Below are positions 21,169-30,655 of a stretch of DNA of 64,000 nt, piece after piece. Source of the stretch: Variovorax paradoxus (lineage in GTDB: Bacteria > Pseudomonadota > Gammaproteobacteria > Burkholderiales > Burkholderiaceae_C); assembly GCF_030811855.1 (NCBI RefSeq), contig NZ_JAUSRN010000009.1, positions 62,001 to 126,000 on the forward strand. The letters are read 5' to 3'. Under the pieces are notes generated by a model. That model saw nothing but the letters and a program-made list of their open reading frames with translations. It did not search any database and was not told the origin of the DNA. Position numbers and translations under genes: made by a program. Each line of letters opens with the position of its first letter. Position 1 is the first letter of the stretch.

Positions 21169-21792
21169 GTGGCACGCTACCTCGGCCCCAAGGCCAAACT
21201 CTCCCGCCGTGAAGGCACCGACCTGTTCCTGAAGAGCGCCCGTCGCTCCATCCAGGACAAGGCCAAGTTCGATTCCAAGCCCGGCCAGCACGGCCGCACT
21301 TCGGGTCAGCGCACCTCCGACTACGGCCTGCAGCTGCGCGAAAAGCAGAAGGTCAAGCGCATGTACGGCGTGCTCGAGAAGCAGTTCCGCCGCTACTTCG
21401 AAGAAGCCGATCGTCGCCGTGGCAACACCGGCGCCAACCTGCTGTTCATCCTCGAATCGCGCCTGGACAACGTCGTCTACCGCATGGGCTTCGGCTCGAC
21501 GCGCGCCGAAGCACGCCAGCTCGTGTCGCACAAGGCAATCACGGTGAATGGCCAGTCGGTCAACATCCCGTCGTACCTGGTGAAGACCGGCGACGTGATC
21601 GCCGTTCGCGACAAGTCGAAGAAGCAGACCCGCATTGCCGAAGCGCTCCAACTGGCCCAACAAGTCGGTATTCCGGCCTGGGTCGAAGTGAACGCCGACA
21701 AGGCCGAAGGTACCTTCAAGAAGGTGCCCGATCGCGACGAATTCGCAGCCGACATCAACGAATCGCTGATCGTCGAACTGTACTCGCGCTAA
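21169..21792 (+). CDS. rpsD: 30S ribosomal protein S4 (uS4)
   Basis: 207 residues, from a GTG start at 21169. [20 protein letters not shown] lacks the CxxC zinc motif, so it is the zinc-free form. The S4 RNA-binding domain is seen as [14 protein letters not shown] and [17 protein letters not shown]4 starts 30S assembly and in E. coli represses the alpha operon. Here it is bracketed by two hairpin regions. Confidence 0.98.
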   Translation: MARYLGPKAKLSRREGTDLFLKSARRSIQDKAKFDSKPGQHGRTSGQRTSDYGLQLREKQKVKRMYGVLEKQFRRYFEEADRRRGNTGANLLFILESRLDNVVYRMGFGSTRAEARQLVSHKAITVNGQSVNIPSYLVKTGDVIAVRDKSKKQTRIAEALQLAQQVGIPAWVEVNADKAEGTFKKVPDRDEFAADINESLIVELYSR

Positions 21793-21803
21793 ACAGACGA
21801 TAA

Positions 21804-21866
21804 CGGGCCGCCCTTCGCGGCCCGAATTTGATTTTTTTGTTCCCATCGGGAGGCACTCCCGACGGG
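21804..21866 (+). other. Structured spacer between rpsD and rpoA
   Basis: Two hairpins. CGGGCCGC / GCGGCCCG at 21804-21824 with a five-base loop is followed, seven bases on, by ATTTTTTTG. Then CGGGAG-GCA-CTCCCG with flanking CCC/GGG pairs lies at 21842-21866. The first resembles a weak terminator; the second could be an antiterminator or protein-binding site. About 128 bases separate the genes. Confidence 0.5.
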
Positions 21867-21920
21867 TGCTTCACCAGCCTTACCGGTGTAACGAGCCGGG
21901 GGTATTGAGAGGAAGTCTGC

Positions 21921-22910
21921 ATGCAAACCACCCTGCTGAAACCCAAGACCATTCAGGTCGAGCAACTTGCCGCCAACAAGGCCAAGGTCACGCTCGAGCC
22001 TTTCGAGCGCGGCTACGGCCACACGCTCGGCAACGCGCTGCGCCGCGTTCTGCTGTCGTCGATGGTCGGTTATTCGGCCACTGAAGTCACGATCGCCGGC
22101 GTTCTGCATGAGTACTCGTCGATCGACGGCGTGCAGGAAGATGTCGTCAACATCCTGCTGAACCTCAAGGGCGTGGTGTTCAAGCTCCACAACCGCGACG
22201 AAGTCACGCTGAGCCTGCGCAAGGACGGCGAAGGCCCGGTCCTGGCATCGGACATCCAGACCCCGCACGACGTCGAGATCATCAACCCCGACCACGTGAT
22301 CGCGCACCTGTCGCAAGGCGGCAAGCTCGACATGCAGATCAAGGTCGAAAAGGGCCGCGGCTATGTGCCGGGCACGATGCGCCGCTACGCCGACGAGCCG
22401 ACCAAGTCGATTGGCCGCATCGTCCTGGACGCTTCGTTCTCGCCCGTGAAGCGCGTGAGCTACACGGTCGAAAGCGCCCGTGTCGAACAGCGCACCGACC
22501 TGGACAAGCTGCTGGTCGAAATCGAAACCAACGGCGCAATCACCGCCGAAGACGCAGTTCGCGCCTCGGCTAAAATCCTGGTTGAGCAACTGGCCGTGTT
22601 TGCACAGCTCGAAGGCGGCGAACTGGCTGCATTCGACACGCCGGCACCGCGCAGCGCACAGCAATTCGACCCGATCCTGCTGCGCCCTGTCGACGAGCTC
22701 GAACTCACCGTGCGTTCGGCCAACTGCCTGAAGGCCGAAAACATCTACTACATCGGTGACCTGATCCAGCGCACCGAGAACGAGCTGCTCAAGACTCCGA
22801 ACCTGGGTCGCAAGTCGCTCAACGAAATCAAGGAAGTCCTCGCTTCGCGCGGCCTGACCTTGGGTATGAAGCTCGAAAGCTGGCCGCCGGCCGGTCTCGA
22901 CAAGCGTTGA
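21921..22910 (+). CDS. rpoA: RNA polymerase alpha subunit
   Basis: 329 residues, standard length. The N-terminal domain (about 1-235) directs dimerisation and assembly: [20 protein letters not shown] and SRPVELTVR-like segments are seen. The C-terminal domain (about 250-320) binds UP elements and activators: [20 protein letters not shown] and [20 protein letters not shown]. An AGAGGAAG site precedes the ATG. It is separated from rpsD by a structured spacer. Confidence 0.98.
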   Translation: MQTTLLKPKTIQVEQLAANKAKVTLEPFERGYGHTLGNALRRVLLSSMVGYSATEVTIAGVLHEYSSIDGVQEDVVNILLNLKGVVFKLHNRDEVTLSLRKDGEGPVLASDIQTPHDVEIINPDHVIAHLSQGGKLDMQIKVEKGRGYVPGTMRRYADEPTKSIGRIVLDASFSPVKRVSYTVESARVEQRTDLDKLLVEIETNGAITAEDAVRASAKILVEQLAVFAQLEGGELAAFDTPAPRSAQQFDPILLRPVDELELTVRSANCLKAENIYYIGDLIQRTENELLKTPNLGRKSLNEIKEVLASRGLTLGMKLESWPPAGLDKR

Positions 22911-22995
22911 TTTTTTGAAGAATTGAGCCCATGAGGGCTCGTGCCCGGGCAGTACCTGATACGGCTGCCTGTTTAATAAAGTAAAGGAAAGCACC

Positions 22996-23394
22996 ATGCG
23001 TCACGGACACGGACTCCGCAAACTCAACCGCACCAGCTCGCACCGCCTTGCGATGCTGCAAAACATGATGAATTCGCTCATCGAGCACGAAGTCATCAAG
23101 ACCACGGTCCCCAAGGCCAAGGAACTGCGCCGCGTCATCGAACCGATGATCACGCTCGCCAAGAAGCCGACGCTCGCCAACAAGCGCCTGGCCTTCGACC
23201 GCCTGCGCGACCGCGACAGCGTCGTCAAGCTTTTCGCCGATCTGGGCCCGCGTTTCGCGGCACGTCCGGGCGGCTACACGCGCATCCTGAAAATGGGTTT
23301 CCGCGTGGGCGACAACGCGCCGATGGCTCTGGTCGAACTGGTCGACCGTCCTGAAATTAAAGAAGCAGATGCCGAGCAAGGCGCTGCTGAATAA
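22996..23394 (+). CDS. rplQ: 50S ribosomal protein L17 (bL17)
   Basis: 132 residues. [20 protein letters not shown] and the C-terminal [25 protein letters not shown] parts are typical. A TAAAGGAAA site precedes the ATG. The 85-base spacer after rpoA has a small hairpin (GAGCCC-ATGA-GGGCTC at 22925-22940). The gene ends the alpha operon; the tRNA-fMet gene begins 18 bases after its stop. Confidence 0.98.
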   Translation: MRHGHGLRKLNRTSSHRLAMLQNMMNSLIEHEVIKTTVPKAKELRRVIEPMITLAKKPTLANKRLAFDRLRDRDSVVKLFADLGPRFAARPGGYTRILKMGFRVGDNAPMALVELVDRPEIKEADAEQGAAE

Positions 23395-23396
23395 GG

Positions 23397-23402
23397 TATA
23401 AT
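23397..23402 (+). promoter_or_regulatory. Probable -10 element of the tRNA-fMet promoter
   Basis: Perfect TATAAT hexamer, two bases after the rplQ stop and ten bases before the mature tRNA 5' end. No good -35 is seen at 16-18 bases upstream (inside rplQ), so the tRNA may also be read through from the ribosomal operon. Confidence 0.5.
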
Positions 23403-23412
23403 TCCATCTTGC

Positions 23413-23489
<77 letters not shown>

Positions 23490-23493
23490 ATTT

Positions 23494-23526
23494 AAAAGGC
23501 CCTTTGAATTTCAAAGGGCCTTTTTT
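23494..23526 (+). terminator. Intrinsic terminator after tRNA-fMet
   Basis: Perfect 15-bp inverted repeat AAAAGGCCCTTTGAA / TTCAAAGGGCCTTTT with a one-base centre, running into six T residues. It starts five bases after the tRNA CCA. Confidence 0.9.
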
Positions 23527-23555
23527 CTTGGATCGAAGAATACGAATAAAAAGAT

Positions 23556-23577
23556 GCCCTCGCGAAGAGGGCTTTTT
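23556..23577. terminator. Second terminator, facing the RidA operon
   Basis: Stem GCCCTC / GAGGGC with a five-base loop followed by TTTTTT. It lies 18 bases past the stop of the RidA gene and can serve the minus-strand operon as well as back up the tRNA terminator. Confidence 0.7.
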
Positions 23578-23595
23578 TATGGGCGAGTGTTTGCG

Positions 23596-23994
23596 TCAAT
23601 CCGGAATGACGGCCGTGACCTCGATCTCGATCTTGGCGCGCGGTTCGACCAGCGCCGCCACCTGCACGCAGGTCATGGCCGGAAAGTTGCGCCCCATGGC
23701 GTCACGGTACACAGGGCCGAGCTCGGCCAGCCGGCGGCTGTATTCGTCGCGGTCCGTCACGTACCAGGTCATGCGCACCATGTGCTCGGGGCCGGCGCCG
23801 GCTTCGCGCAGCACCTCGGCGATGTTGCGCAGCGCCAGCCCGCACTGGTCGATGAAGTCGTCCGACTCGAATTGCTGCTGCGCATTCCAGCCGATCTGTC
23901 CGCCGACGAACACCATGGTGCCGCGTGCGGCCACGCCATTCGCATAGCCCTTGGGGGGCAACCAGCCTGGCGGCTGCAAAAGTTTGTTCATCAT
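23596..23994 (-). CDS. RidA family protein (enamine/imine deaminase type)
   Basis: 132 residues from the first of two ATG codons at 23994. The RidA/YjgF/UK114 fold is recognised from VFVGGQIGWN, QCGLALRNIAEVLREAG and the C-terminal MTCVQVAALVEPRAKIEIEVTAV. The Arg in VEPRAKIEIE corresponds to the substrate-binding Arg of RidA. RidA proteins hydrolyse reactive enamines and imines to ketones with release of ammonia. As the last gene of the aryl-CoA operon, overlapping the ligase stop by four bases, it may remove the amino group from the ring-reduced intermediate of 2-aminobenzoyl-CoA; this is inference. Confidence 0.85.
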   Translation of the reverse strand: MMNKLLQPPGWLPPKGYANGVAARGTMVFVGGQIGWNAQQQFESDDFIDQCGLALRNIAEVLREAGAGPEHMVRMTWYVTDRDEYSRRLAELGPVYRDAMGRNFPAMTCVQVAALVEPRAKIEIEVTAVIPD

Positions 23995-25619
23995 GATGTG
24001 GTGTCGTTGTCGAGTTGTCTCAGTTTGAATCGCTGGAGCTTGCCGGTCTCGGTGCGTGGCAGCACCGCCACGAACTCGATCTCCCGCGGGTATTTGAAGG
24101 GCGCAATGGTCGCCTTTACGTGGTCCTGCAGCGCCTTGACGAGTGCGGCATCGCCTTCGATTCCGGGCTTCAGCACGCAGAACGCCTTCACGATCATGCC
24201 GCGGTCCGGATCCGGCTTGCCGATCACGCCGCATTCGGCCACGGCCGGGTGCTTGAGCAGTGCATCTTCCACCTCGGGCCCGCCGACGTTGTAGCCGGCG
24301 GTGATGATCATGTCGTCGGCGCGTGCCTGGTAGAAGAAGTATCCGTCGTCGTCCTGCACGAAGGAGTCGCCGGGGTAGTTCCAGCCGTTCTTCACGTAGT
24401 CGGTCTGGCGCGGATCGTCGAGGTAGCGGCAGCCCACCGGCCCCTGCAGCGCCAGCTTGCCGACGGTGCCACGCGGCACTTCGTTGCCCTGGTCGTTCAC
24501 GACCTTTGCCGTGAAGCCCGGCACCACCTTGCCGACCGCGCCGCGGCGCACCTCGCCGCCCGCGGCGGAGATATAGATGTGGAACACCTCGGTGCCGCCG
24601 ATGCCGTCGAGCATCTCGATGCCGGTGACTTCCTTCCACAGCTGCCGCGTCGCGTCGGGCAGCGCCTCGCCGGCGCTCACGCAGATGCGCAGGCTCGGCG
24701 CGCCGTGCTGCCGCACGAACGGCGCCATCTGGCGATAGAAGGTGGGCGCGGTGTAGCAGATGGTCGCACCGACCTGGTTGATGAGCTTGACGAGCCCCTC
24801 GGGCGTGAACGGTGCATCGGCAAAGTACACCGAGGCGCCAGCCCACATCGGAAACACCAGCAGTCCGCCGAGCCCGAAGGTGAAGGCCAGCGGCGGCGAG
24901 CCGATCACGATGTCGTCGCTTCGCGCCTTCAGCACGTGGCGCGGCCAGGTCTCGCACATCGCCAGCACGTCGCGGTGCGTGGTGACCGGTGCCTTGGGCT
25001 TGCCCGTGGTGCCCGAGGTGAAAGCAAGCAGGGCGATGTCGTCGGACGCCGTGGGGCATGCGGTGAACACGCCGCTCTTGCCGGCTGCGCGCGCCGACAG
25101 CGAATCGGGCGCATCGGGCTTGTTGAACGCGATTACCGTGGCAAGCACTGGGTGCTCACGTTGCGCCAGCACGAGCTCGTCGAGCAGGCGGCCATCGCAC
25201 AGCGCCGCCACGGGGCGCGCCTTTTCGATGATGTCGCCCAGCTCCTTGGCGCGCAGCAGCGGCATGGTGGCCACCGCAATCAAGCCGGCCTTCACCACGG
25301 CCAGCCATGACAACGCCATGGCCACGGAATTGCCGCCGCGCAGCAGCACACGGTTGCCGGGCACGAGGCCGAGGTCTTCCGTCAGCACCTGTGCGATGCG
25401 GTTGACCTCGAGGGCTGCCTGCGAGTACGTCAGCGTGCCGGCGGGTGAACGCAGCATCGGCTTGTCGCCGAACCCCTTGGCGGGCGCCTTGTCCAGCAGC
25501 TCCTCGACCAGGTTCAACTGGTCGGGCAGCTGCAACTCCGGCAGGTCGTAGCGGAAGACCGGCAACTGCTCGGCGGGGGGCAGGCGGTCGTGAACGTAGC
25601 GGTCGACTTGTGCAGACAA
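23991..25619 (-). CDS. 2-aminobenzoate/benzoate-CoA ligase (AMP-forming)
   Basis: 542 residues, member of the ANL superfamily, benzoate-CoA ligase subfamily. The ATP motif is FTSGTTGKPKAP (near residue 195), with LAFTFGLGGLL and GIGGTEVFHIY in the middle, the hinge region YFFYQARADDMIITAGYNVG and the catalytic Lys in TGKLQRFKLR at the C-terminus. It should activate an aromatic acid to its CoA ester. Neighbours (aryl-CoA monooxygenase fusion, RidA) point to 2-aminobenzoate, with salicylate the main alternative. Fifth of six genes in the operon. Confidence 0.9.
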   Translation of the reverse strand: MSAQVDRYVHDRLPPAEQLPVFRYDLPELQLPDQLNLVEELLDKAPAKGFGDKPMLRSPAGTLTYSQAALEVNRIAQVLTEDLGLVPGNRVLLRGGNSVAMALSWLAVVKAGLIAVATMPLLRAKELGDIIEKARPVAALCDGRLLDELVLAQREHPVLATVIAFNKPDAPDSLSARAAGKSGVFTACPTASDDIALLAFTSGTTGKPKAPVTTHRDVLAMCETWPRHVLKARSDDIVIGSPPLAFTFGLGGLLVFPMWAGASVYFADAPFTPEGLVKLINQVGATICYTAPTFYRQMAPFVRQHGAPSLRICVSAGEALPDATRQLWKEVTGIEMLDGIGGTEVFHIYISAAGGEVRRGAVGKVVPGFTAKVVNDQGNEVPRGTVGKLALQGPVGCRYLDDPRQTDYVKNGWNYPGDSFVQDDDGYFFYQARADDMIITAGYNVGGPEVEDALLKHPAVAECGVIGKPDPDRGMIVKAFCVLKPGIEGDAALVKALQDHVKATIAPFKYPREIEFVAVLPRTETGKLQRFKLRQLDNDTTS

Positions 25620-25624
25620 GGTGT

Positions 25625-26818
25625 TTATCCCCGCAAAACGGATTTGCCAATGATCAGTTGTTGAACTTCCGTCGCGCCTTCATAGATGCGCAGCGAGCGG
25701 ATGTCGCGGTAGAGGCTCTCGATCTTCGTGCCGACCTTCACGCCAAGGCCGCCGTGCATCTGCAGTGCCATATCGATCACGCGGCTTGCGTTTTCGGTGG
25801 CGCACATCTTGGCCATGGCCGCGGCAGCGGAAACATCGCCAACCGCTGGGGCGCCGCGCTGTTCGGCGTCATCGCGCATCCACGCGGCGCGATAGGTGAG
25901 CAAGGCGGCACTGTCGATCAATGCGGCCATCTCGCCGAGCTTGGCCTGCGTGAGCTGGAAGTCGGCGAGCGTCTGCCCGAACATGCGCCGGCCCTTCGCG
26001 TGTGCAACAGCTTCGGCGAGTGCACGGCGGCCCATGCCGAGCGCAGCCGCCGCGACCGACGCACGAAAGATGTCGAGCGTGCGCATCGCCAGCTTGAAGC
26101 CGCTGTTGAGTTCGCCGAGCTGCGCGGTGCGCGGCACGATGCAGTTCTCGAAGCGCAGGGTGGCGAGCGGGTGGGGCGCCATCACGTCGATGTGCTCGGA
26201 GGTATCGAGTCCGGCCGCATTCGCATCGACGATGAACGCCGTGATGCCGCGCGTACCGGCCGTCGGCTCCGTCTTCGCGAACACGCAGTAGAAGTCGGCG
26301 ATGCCGCCGTTGCTGATCCAGGTCTTTTCACCATGAAGACGCCAACCGTCGGGCGTGGCCTCGGCGCGCATGGCCATGGCGGCCACGTCGGAACCGGCCT
26401 CGGGCTCGCTGAGCGCGAAGGCCGCGATCTTGCCGCCCTTGCCCACGGCCGTGAGGTAGTGCGATTGCTGCTCGGGCGTGCCTGCGAGCGTGATTGCGCC
26501 GCTGCCCAGGCCCTGCATCGCAAACGCGAAGTCGGCCAGCGGCGAGTGGTAGCCGAGCGTCTCGCGCAGCAAAACGAGCGCGCGCGAATCGAGGCGCTCG
26601 AGTGCGCCGCCTGCGCTGCCGGGCACGGCATAGCGCAGCCAGCCGCCGTCGCCAAGGCGGCGCACCCATTCGCGGCAGGCGGCGCGGTCGTCGCGCTCAT
26701 CGATTTCCTGTGTCGCACACCAGGGCAGCAGCTCGCGCGCAAGCGAGCGATGGGCTTCGTCGAAAAAGGGCAGCGCGAGGTGCGCTGTCGAAGGCGGTGC
26801 GGGGATCTTGGTCATCAT
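25625..26818 (-). CDS. Acyl-CoA dehydrogenase
   Basis: 397 residues from the ATG at 26818. FAD-binding segments are clear: [26 protein letters not shown] and the C-terminal [22 protein letters not shown] and [11 protein letters not shown]. The Glu of YEGATE matches the catalytic base position of several acyl-CoA dehydrogenases. It should oxidise an alicyclic or branched CoA ester made after ring reduction. It lies between the enoyl-CoA hydratase (four-base gap) and the ligase (five-base gap). A longer frame starting at 26875 enters the hydratase gene and was rejected. Confidence 0.9.
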   Translation of the reverse strand: MMTKIPAPPSTAHLALPFFDEAHRSLARELLPWCATQEIDERDDRAACREWVRRLGDGGWLRYAVPGSAGGALERLDSRALVLLRETLGYHSPLADFAFAMQGLGSGAITLAGTPEQQSHYLTAVGKGGKIAAFALSEPEAGSDVAAMAMRAEATPDGWRLHGEKTWISNGGIADFYCVFAKTEPTAGTRGITAFIVDANAAGLDTSEHIDVMAPHPLATLRFENCIVPRTAQLGELNSGFKLAMRTLDIFRASVAAAALGMGRRALAEAVAHAKGRRMFGQTLADFQLTQAKLGEMAALIDSAALLTYRAAWMRDDAEQRGAPAVGDVSAAAAMAKMCATENASRVIDMALQMHGGLGVKVGTKIESLYRDIRSLRIYEGATEVQQLIIGKSVLRG

Positions 26819-26822
26819 GGCG

Positions 26823-27677
26823 TCAGTCCCCACCGAACACGGGCTTGCGCTTGGCGGCAAAGGCTTCGTACGCACGCTTGAAGTCCTCGGTCTGCATGCA
26901 GATCGCCTGTGCCTGCGCCTCGGCCTCGATGGCCTGGTCGATGGTCATCGACCATTCCTGCGACAGCATGGTCTTGGTCATGCCGTGCGCGAAGCTCGGG
27001 CCTTCGGCCAGTTCGCGCGCCACCTTGGTCGCGGCTTCGAGCAACGCGTCGCTTTCGTGCAGCGCATTGAAGAAGCCCCAGGCCTGGCCTTCCTGCGCCG
27101 TCATCGCACGTCCCGTGAACAGCAGCTCCGAGGCGCGGCCCTGGCCGATCACGCGCGGCAGCAACGCGCAGGCGCCCATGTCGGCGCCGGCAAGGCCCAC
27201 GCGGGTGAACAGGAAAGCCGTGCGCGTGGCGGGAGAGCCGTAGCGCAGGTCACAGGCCAGCGCGATCATTGCGCCGGCGCCGGCGCACACGCCGTCTATC
27301 GCACCGACGATCGGCTGTGGGCACGCGCGAATCGCCTTCACCAGGTCGCCCGTCATGCGTGTGAACTCGAGCAGCTCGGGCATCCGCATCGTGGTGAGTG
27401 GGCCGATGATCTCGTGCACGTCGCCGCCGGAGCAAAAGTTTCCACCCGCGCCGGTGATCACGATGGCTTTCACGTCGGTCGCATACGTCAGTGCGCGGAA
27501 GAGGTCGCGCAGTTCGGCGTACGAGTCGAAGGTGAGCGGGTTCTTGCGCTCGGGCCGATTCAGCGTAACGGTGCCGACGCCGGCCTCGTAGCTCCATGCG
27601 AAGTGCTTGGCGACGTAAGACGCCTTGGCCTCGAATTGCGCGCGCATGGGATTGCCCGCGCCGATGTAATGCTTCAT
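26823..27677 (-). CDS. Enoyl-CoA hydratase/isomerase family protein
   Basis: 284 residues of crotonase fold. The oxyanion-hole segments are [20 protein letters not shown] and [20 protein letters not shown], shown here as separate parts. The usual catalytic Glu pair is not obvious: positions near DLRYGSP and [11 protein letters not shown] lack one of the two Glu, so it may be a ring-opening hydrolase or lyase rather than a standard hydratase. It starts with ATG at 27677, overlapping the MarR stop by four bases. Role proposed: hydration or ring cleavage in the aryl-CoA pathway. Confidence 0.85.
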   Translation of the reverse strand: MKHYIGAGNPMRAQFEAKASYVAKHFAWSYEAGVGTVTLNRPERKNPLTFDSYAELRDLFRALTYATDVKAIVITGAGGNFCSGGDVHEIIGPLTTMRMPELLEFTRMTGDLVKAIRACPQPIVGAIDGVCAGAGAMIALACDLRYGSPATRTAFLFTRVGLAGADMGACALLPRVIGQGRASELLFTGRAMTAQEGQAWGFFNALHESDALLEAATKVARELAEGPSFAHGMTKTMLSQEWSMTIDQAIEAEAQAQAICMQTEDFKRAYEAFAAKRKPVFGGD

Positions 27678-28150
27678 TCGGCCTCCGCCATCTGGCTGTG
27701 TGAGTGTTGCTTGACCTTGCCGAGCAGCTTGTGAAGCTGCGCGATCTCCTTGGCGCTGAGGCCCGCGAAGGCATCGACGATCCAGTCTTCGTGCTGCTGC
27801 GCCATGTCGTTGAAGAGCTTGCGGCCGCGGGCGGTGAGCCGCACGCGCCAGGCACGGCGGTCGCCCTCGACGTTGATGCGCTCGACCAGCCCTTCGGTCA
27901 CCAGCTGGTCGGTGATGCCGGTGACGTTGCCGCCCGTCACCATCATGCGGCGCGAGAGTTCGTTCATCTTGAGCCCGTCGGGCGAGCGCTCGAGCTGCGA
28001 CATCAGGTCGAAGCGCGGCAGCGTGGTCGCGAACTGCGAGCGCAGTTCGTTGCGCACCTGCTTCTCGATCAGCTGGGTGCAAGTGAGGAGGCGCAGCCAG
28101 AGGCGCAGGGCCTCGGGGTGCTCGCTGTGGGCGCGTGCTTCGAGGTCCAT
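27674..28150 (-). CDS. MarR family transcriptional regulator
   Basis: 158 residues. A winged helix-turn-helix is seen as [22 protein letters not shown], followed by the wing [20 protein letters not shown], both characteristic of MarR. It lies second in the operon, one base after the monooxygenase stop, so it would control its own transcript. CoA esters are common MarR ligands in aromatic operons. A palindrome overlapping the operon promoter at 30540-30566 is the likely operator. Start at 28150 was chosen over an upstream frame that overlaps the fusion gene. Confidence 0.88.
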   Translation of the reverse strand: MDLEARAHSEHPEALRLWLRLLTCTQLIEKQVRNELRSQFATTLPRFDLMSQLERSPDGLKMNELSRRMMVTGGNVTGITDQLVTEGLVERINVEGDRRAWRVRLTARGRKLFNDMAQQHEDWIVDAFAGLSAKEIAQLHKLLGKVKQHSHSQMAEAE

Positions 28151-28151
28151 G

Positions 28152-30539
28152 TCAGTGTGTTTCCTCGTTGTTGGATGCCGCCAGCGCCGCATTCGCGGCC
28201 GCAGCCATCTGCTGTTGCTTGGCAATCTCGCGGTAGAGCTGATCGCGGCCGCTCAGGTACTGTTTGGGCCAGTCGACGTCGCGGCTTTGCAGCTTGGCAG
28301 CTTCGTGCAGCGTCCACGCGGGGTCCGCGAGGTGCGGCCGCGCAATGGCGCACAGGTCGGCGCGCCCCGCCGCAATGATGCTGTTGGCCTGGTCGGCATC
28401 GGTGATGGCGCCCAGGGCGATGGTCGAGATGCCGACCTCGTTGCGGATGCGGTCCGAGAACGGCGTCTGGTACATGCGGCCGTACACCGGCTTGGCGTCG
28501 CGCGTGGTCTGGCCGGAGGAGACGTCGATGAAATCCGCGCCCGCCTCCTTGAAGAGTCGAGCGACGATGACCGCATCGGCGTCGGTGTTGCCGCCCGGCG
28601 CCCAGTCGTGCGCCGAAATCCGCACGCTCATCGGCTTGTCCTCAGGCCACGCGGCGCGCATTGCGCGGAAGACTTCGAGCGGATAGCGGCAGCGCGCCTC
28701 GATGCTGCCGCCGTACTCGTCGGTGCGCAGGTTGGTGAGCGGGCTGATGAAGGACGACAGCAGGTAGCCGTGTGCGCAGTGCAGCTCGAGCCAGTCGAAG
28801 CCGCATTCGGCGGCGCGGCGCGTGGAGTCGACGAAGCGTTCGCGCATGTCGTCCATCTGCTCTCGCGTCATTGCAGCCGGCAGCTGGTTCTGCTCGCCAT
28901 AGGCGACTGCGCTGGCGGACAGCAACGGCCAGTTGCCGCTCTCCAGAGGCTCGTCGGTGCCTTCCCAGCCCACGCGCGTCGAACCCTTGGCCCCGCTGTG
29001 GCCGAGCTGCATTGCGATCTTCGCGCTCGACTGTGTGTGCACGAAATCGACGATGCGCTTGAACGCCGCCTGCTGTGCGTCGTTGTAGAGCCCCGTGCAG
29101 CCGGGAGTGATGCGGCCCTCTGGCGTCGGGCTGGTCATTTCGACGCACACCATTGCGGCGCCGCCGAGCGCGCGCGCGCCGAGGTGCACCAGCAGAAAAT
29201 CCTGCGGCACGCCGTCGACCGCGCTGTAGGTGGCCATCGGCGACACCAGGATGCGGTTTTTCAGCGTGAGGCCGCGCACCGTAAGCGGCATCAGCATGGG
29301 TGCGACGGGCTTGCCTCCGGCGAGCCACCGTTCATAGCCGCCGAGCCATTCGGTGTCGCGCACGCGCAGGTTCTCGTGGCTGATGCGCTGCGAGCGCGTC
29401 AGCAGCGAGTAGGCGAACTGCTCGATCTGCATGCCGGTGTAGCGCGGCACGTTCTCAAACCACTCGGTCGAGTTGCGCGCCGCGTTCTGGATCTTGAGCA
29501 CTTCGACGCTGCGGCGGGCCTCGTAACCCTCCAGCACGTGGTCGACCGTGCCGCCGCGCTCGAACTCGTTCGCCAGGTCGATCGCGTCTTCGAGCGCGAG
29601 CTTGGTGCCCGAGCCGATCGAGAAGTGCGCCGTGTGCGCTGCGTCGCCCATCAGCACCACGGGCACCGAGCGGCCCTCCACGTCGATGCGGTGCGTCCAG
29701 CGCTCGCACACCACGCGCGGAAAGCGGATCCAGTTGGCCGAGCCGCGAAGGTGCGTGGCGTTGCTGATGAGCGGGTGGCCGCCCAGGTACTTGGCAAACA
29801 GCTTCTCGCAGAAGGCGATGGCCTCGGGCTGCTCCATCTGATCGAGGCCATGGGCCTTCCACACTGCCTCGGGCGTCTCGACGATGAAGGTCGAAGTCTT
29901 GTCGTCGAACTGATAGGCGTGGGCTTGAAACCAGCCGTGCTCGGTCTGTTCGAAGGCGAAGGTGAAGGCGTCGAAGGTCTGGTGCGTGCCAAGCCACACG
30001 AAGCGGCAGTTGCGCAGGTCGATGTCGGGCTTGAACACATCGGCGTAGCGCTGGCGGATGCGGCTGTTGAGGCCGTCGCTGGCAATCACCAGGTCGGCGT
30101 TGTACTGGGCGGCCATGGCCTGGTCGTCGGTGGCGTCGGTCTCGAAGACCAGTTTCACACCCAGCGCCAGGCAACGCTCCTGCAGGATGTTCAGGAGCCG
30201 CTTGCGGCCGATGCCGCAGAAGCCGTGGCCGCCCGAGCGCACCTGCCGGCCCTTGAAGAACACCTGGATGTCGTCCCAGTGGTGGAACTCATGGCCGATG
30301 AGTGCCGCGGTCTCGGCGTCGGCCGCGGCCAGGTTCCCCAGCGTCTGGTCGCTCAGCACCACGCCCCAGCCGAAGGTGTCGAAGGGGCGGTTGCGCTCCA
30401 CCACGGTGATTTCCAGCGCCGGGTTGCGCGCCTTCATGAGCAGGGCGAAGTAGAGGCCCGCGGGGCCGCCGCCGATGCACAGGATGCGTTGAAGGTCCAT
30501 GGCGGGTGCGGCGGAAAGGCCGTCGGTGAGGCTGTTCAT
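28152..30539 (-). CDS. Bifunctional FAD monooxygenase/old-yellow-enzyme fusion: 2-aminobenzoyl-CoA (or salicylyl-CoA) hydroxylase-reductase
   Basis: 795 residues from ATG at 30539 (an ATG at 30500 would give 782). The N-terminal half is a class A flavin monooxygenase: dinucleotide motif [20 protein letters not shown] and the GD box [18 protein letters not shown] near residue 300. The C-terminal half (from about 405) is an OYE-type FMN reductase: [20 protein letters not shown], and [20 protein letters not shown]. This two-domain layout is that of 2-aminobenzoyl-CoA monooxygenase/reductase of Azoarcus evansii and of salicylyl-CoA 5-hydroxylases. First gene of the operon, probably translated from a leaderless mRNA. 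Confidence 0.9.
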   Translation of the reverse strand: MNSLTDGLSAAPAMDLQRILCIGGGPAGLYFALLMKARNPALEITVVERNRPFDTFGWGVVLSDQTLGNLAAADAETAALIGHEFHHWDDIQVFFKGRQVRSGGHGFCGIGRKRLLNILQERCLALGVKLVFETDATDDQAMAAQYNADLVIASDGLNSRIRQRYADVFKPDIDLRNCRFVWLGTHQTFDAFTFAFEQTEHGWFQAHAYQFDDKTSTFIVETPEAVWKAHGLDQMEQPEAIAFCEKLFAKYLGGHPLISNATHLRGSANWIRFPRVVCERWTHRIDVEGRSVPVVLMGDAAHTAHFSIGSGTKLALEDAIDLANEFERGGTVDHVLEGYEARRSVEVLKIQNAARNSTEWFENVPRYTGMQIEQFAYSLLTRSQRISHENLRVRDTEWLGGYERWLAGGKPVAPMLMPLTVRGLTLKNRILVSPMATYSAVDGVPQDFLLVHLGARALGGAAMVCVEMTSPTPEGRITPGCTGLYNDAQQAAFKRIVDFVHTQSSAKIAMQLGHSGAKGSTRVGWEGTDEPLESGNWPLLSASAVAYGEQNQLPAAMTREQMDDMRERFVDSTRRAAECGFDWLELHCAHGYLLSSFISPLTNLRTDEYGGSIEARCRYPLEVFRAMRAAWPEDKPMSVRISAHDWAPGGNTDADAVIVARLFKEAGADFIDVSSGQTTRDAKPVYGRMYQTPFSDRIRNEVGISTIALGAITDADQANSIIAAGRADLCAIARPHLADPAWTLHEAAKLQSRDVDWPKQYLSGRDQLYREIAKQQQMAAAANAALAASNNEETH

Positions 30540-30575
30540 GATTGAATAGTTTAAGCATAAACAATCGGCTGTCAA
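30540..30575 (-). promoter_or_regulatory. Promoter and palindromic operator of the aryl-CoA operon
   Basis: On the minus strand, TTGACA (30575-30570), a 16-base spacer and TAAACT (30553-30548). Only eight bases separate the -10 from the ATG at 30539, so transcription should start at or next to the initiation codon. A 27-base imperfect palindrome with perfect ends GATTG...CAATC (30540-30566) covers the -10 and start point, as expected for a MarR operator. Confidence 0.6.
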
Positions 30576-30655
30576 CGGGGTCCTACCACAGGGGCACCCC
30601 ACAAGTCGTGTGATGTCATGCAAAAAACCGAAAAAATCAATACCATGGGCTCACC

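Noticed and set aside
27750..30545. 931-codon plus-strand frame opposite the monooxygenase fusion
   Set aside because: Antisense of a gene with complete FAD and OYE motifs. Its protein has no features and is rich in Arg, His, Val and Ala.
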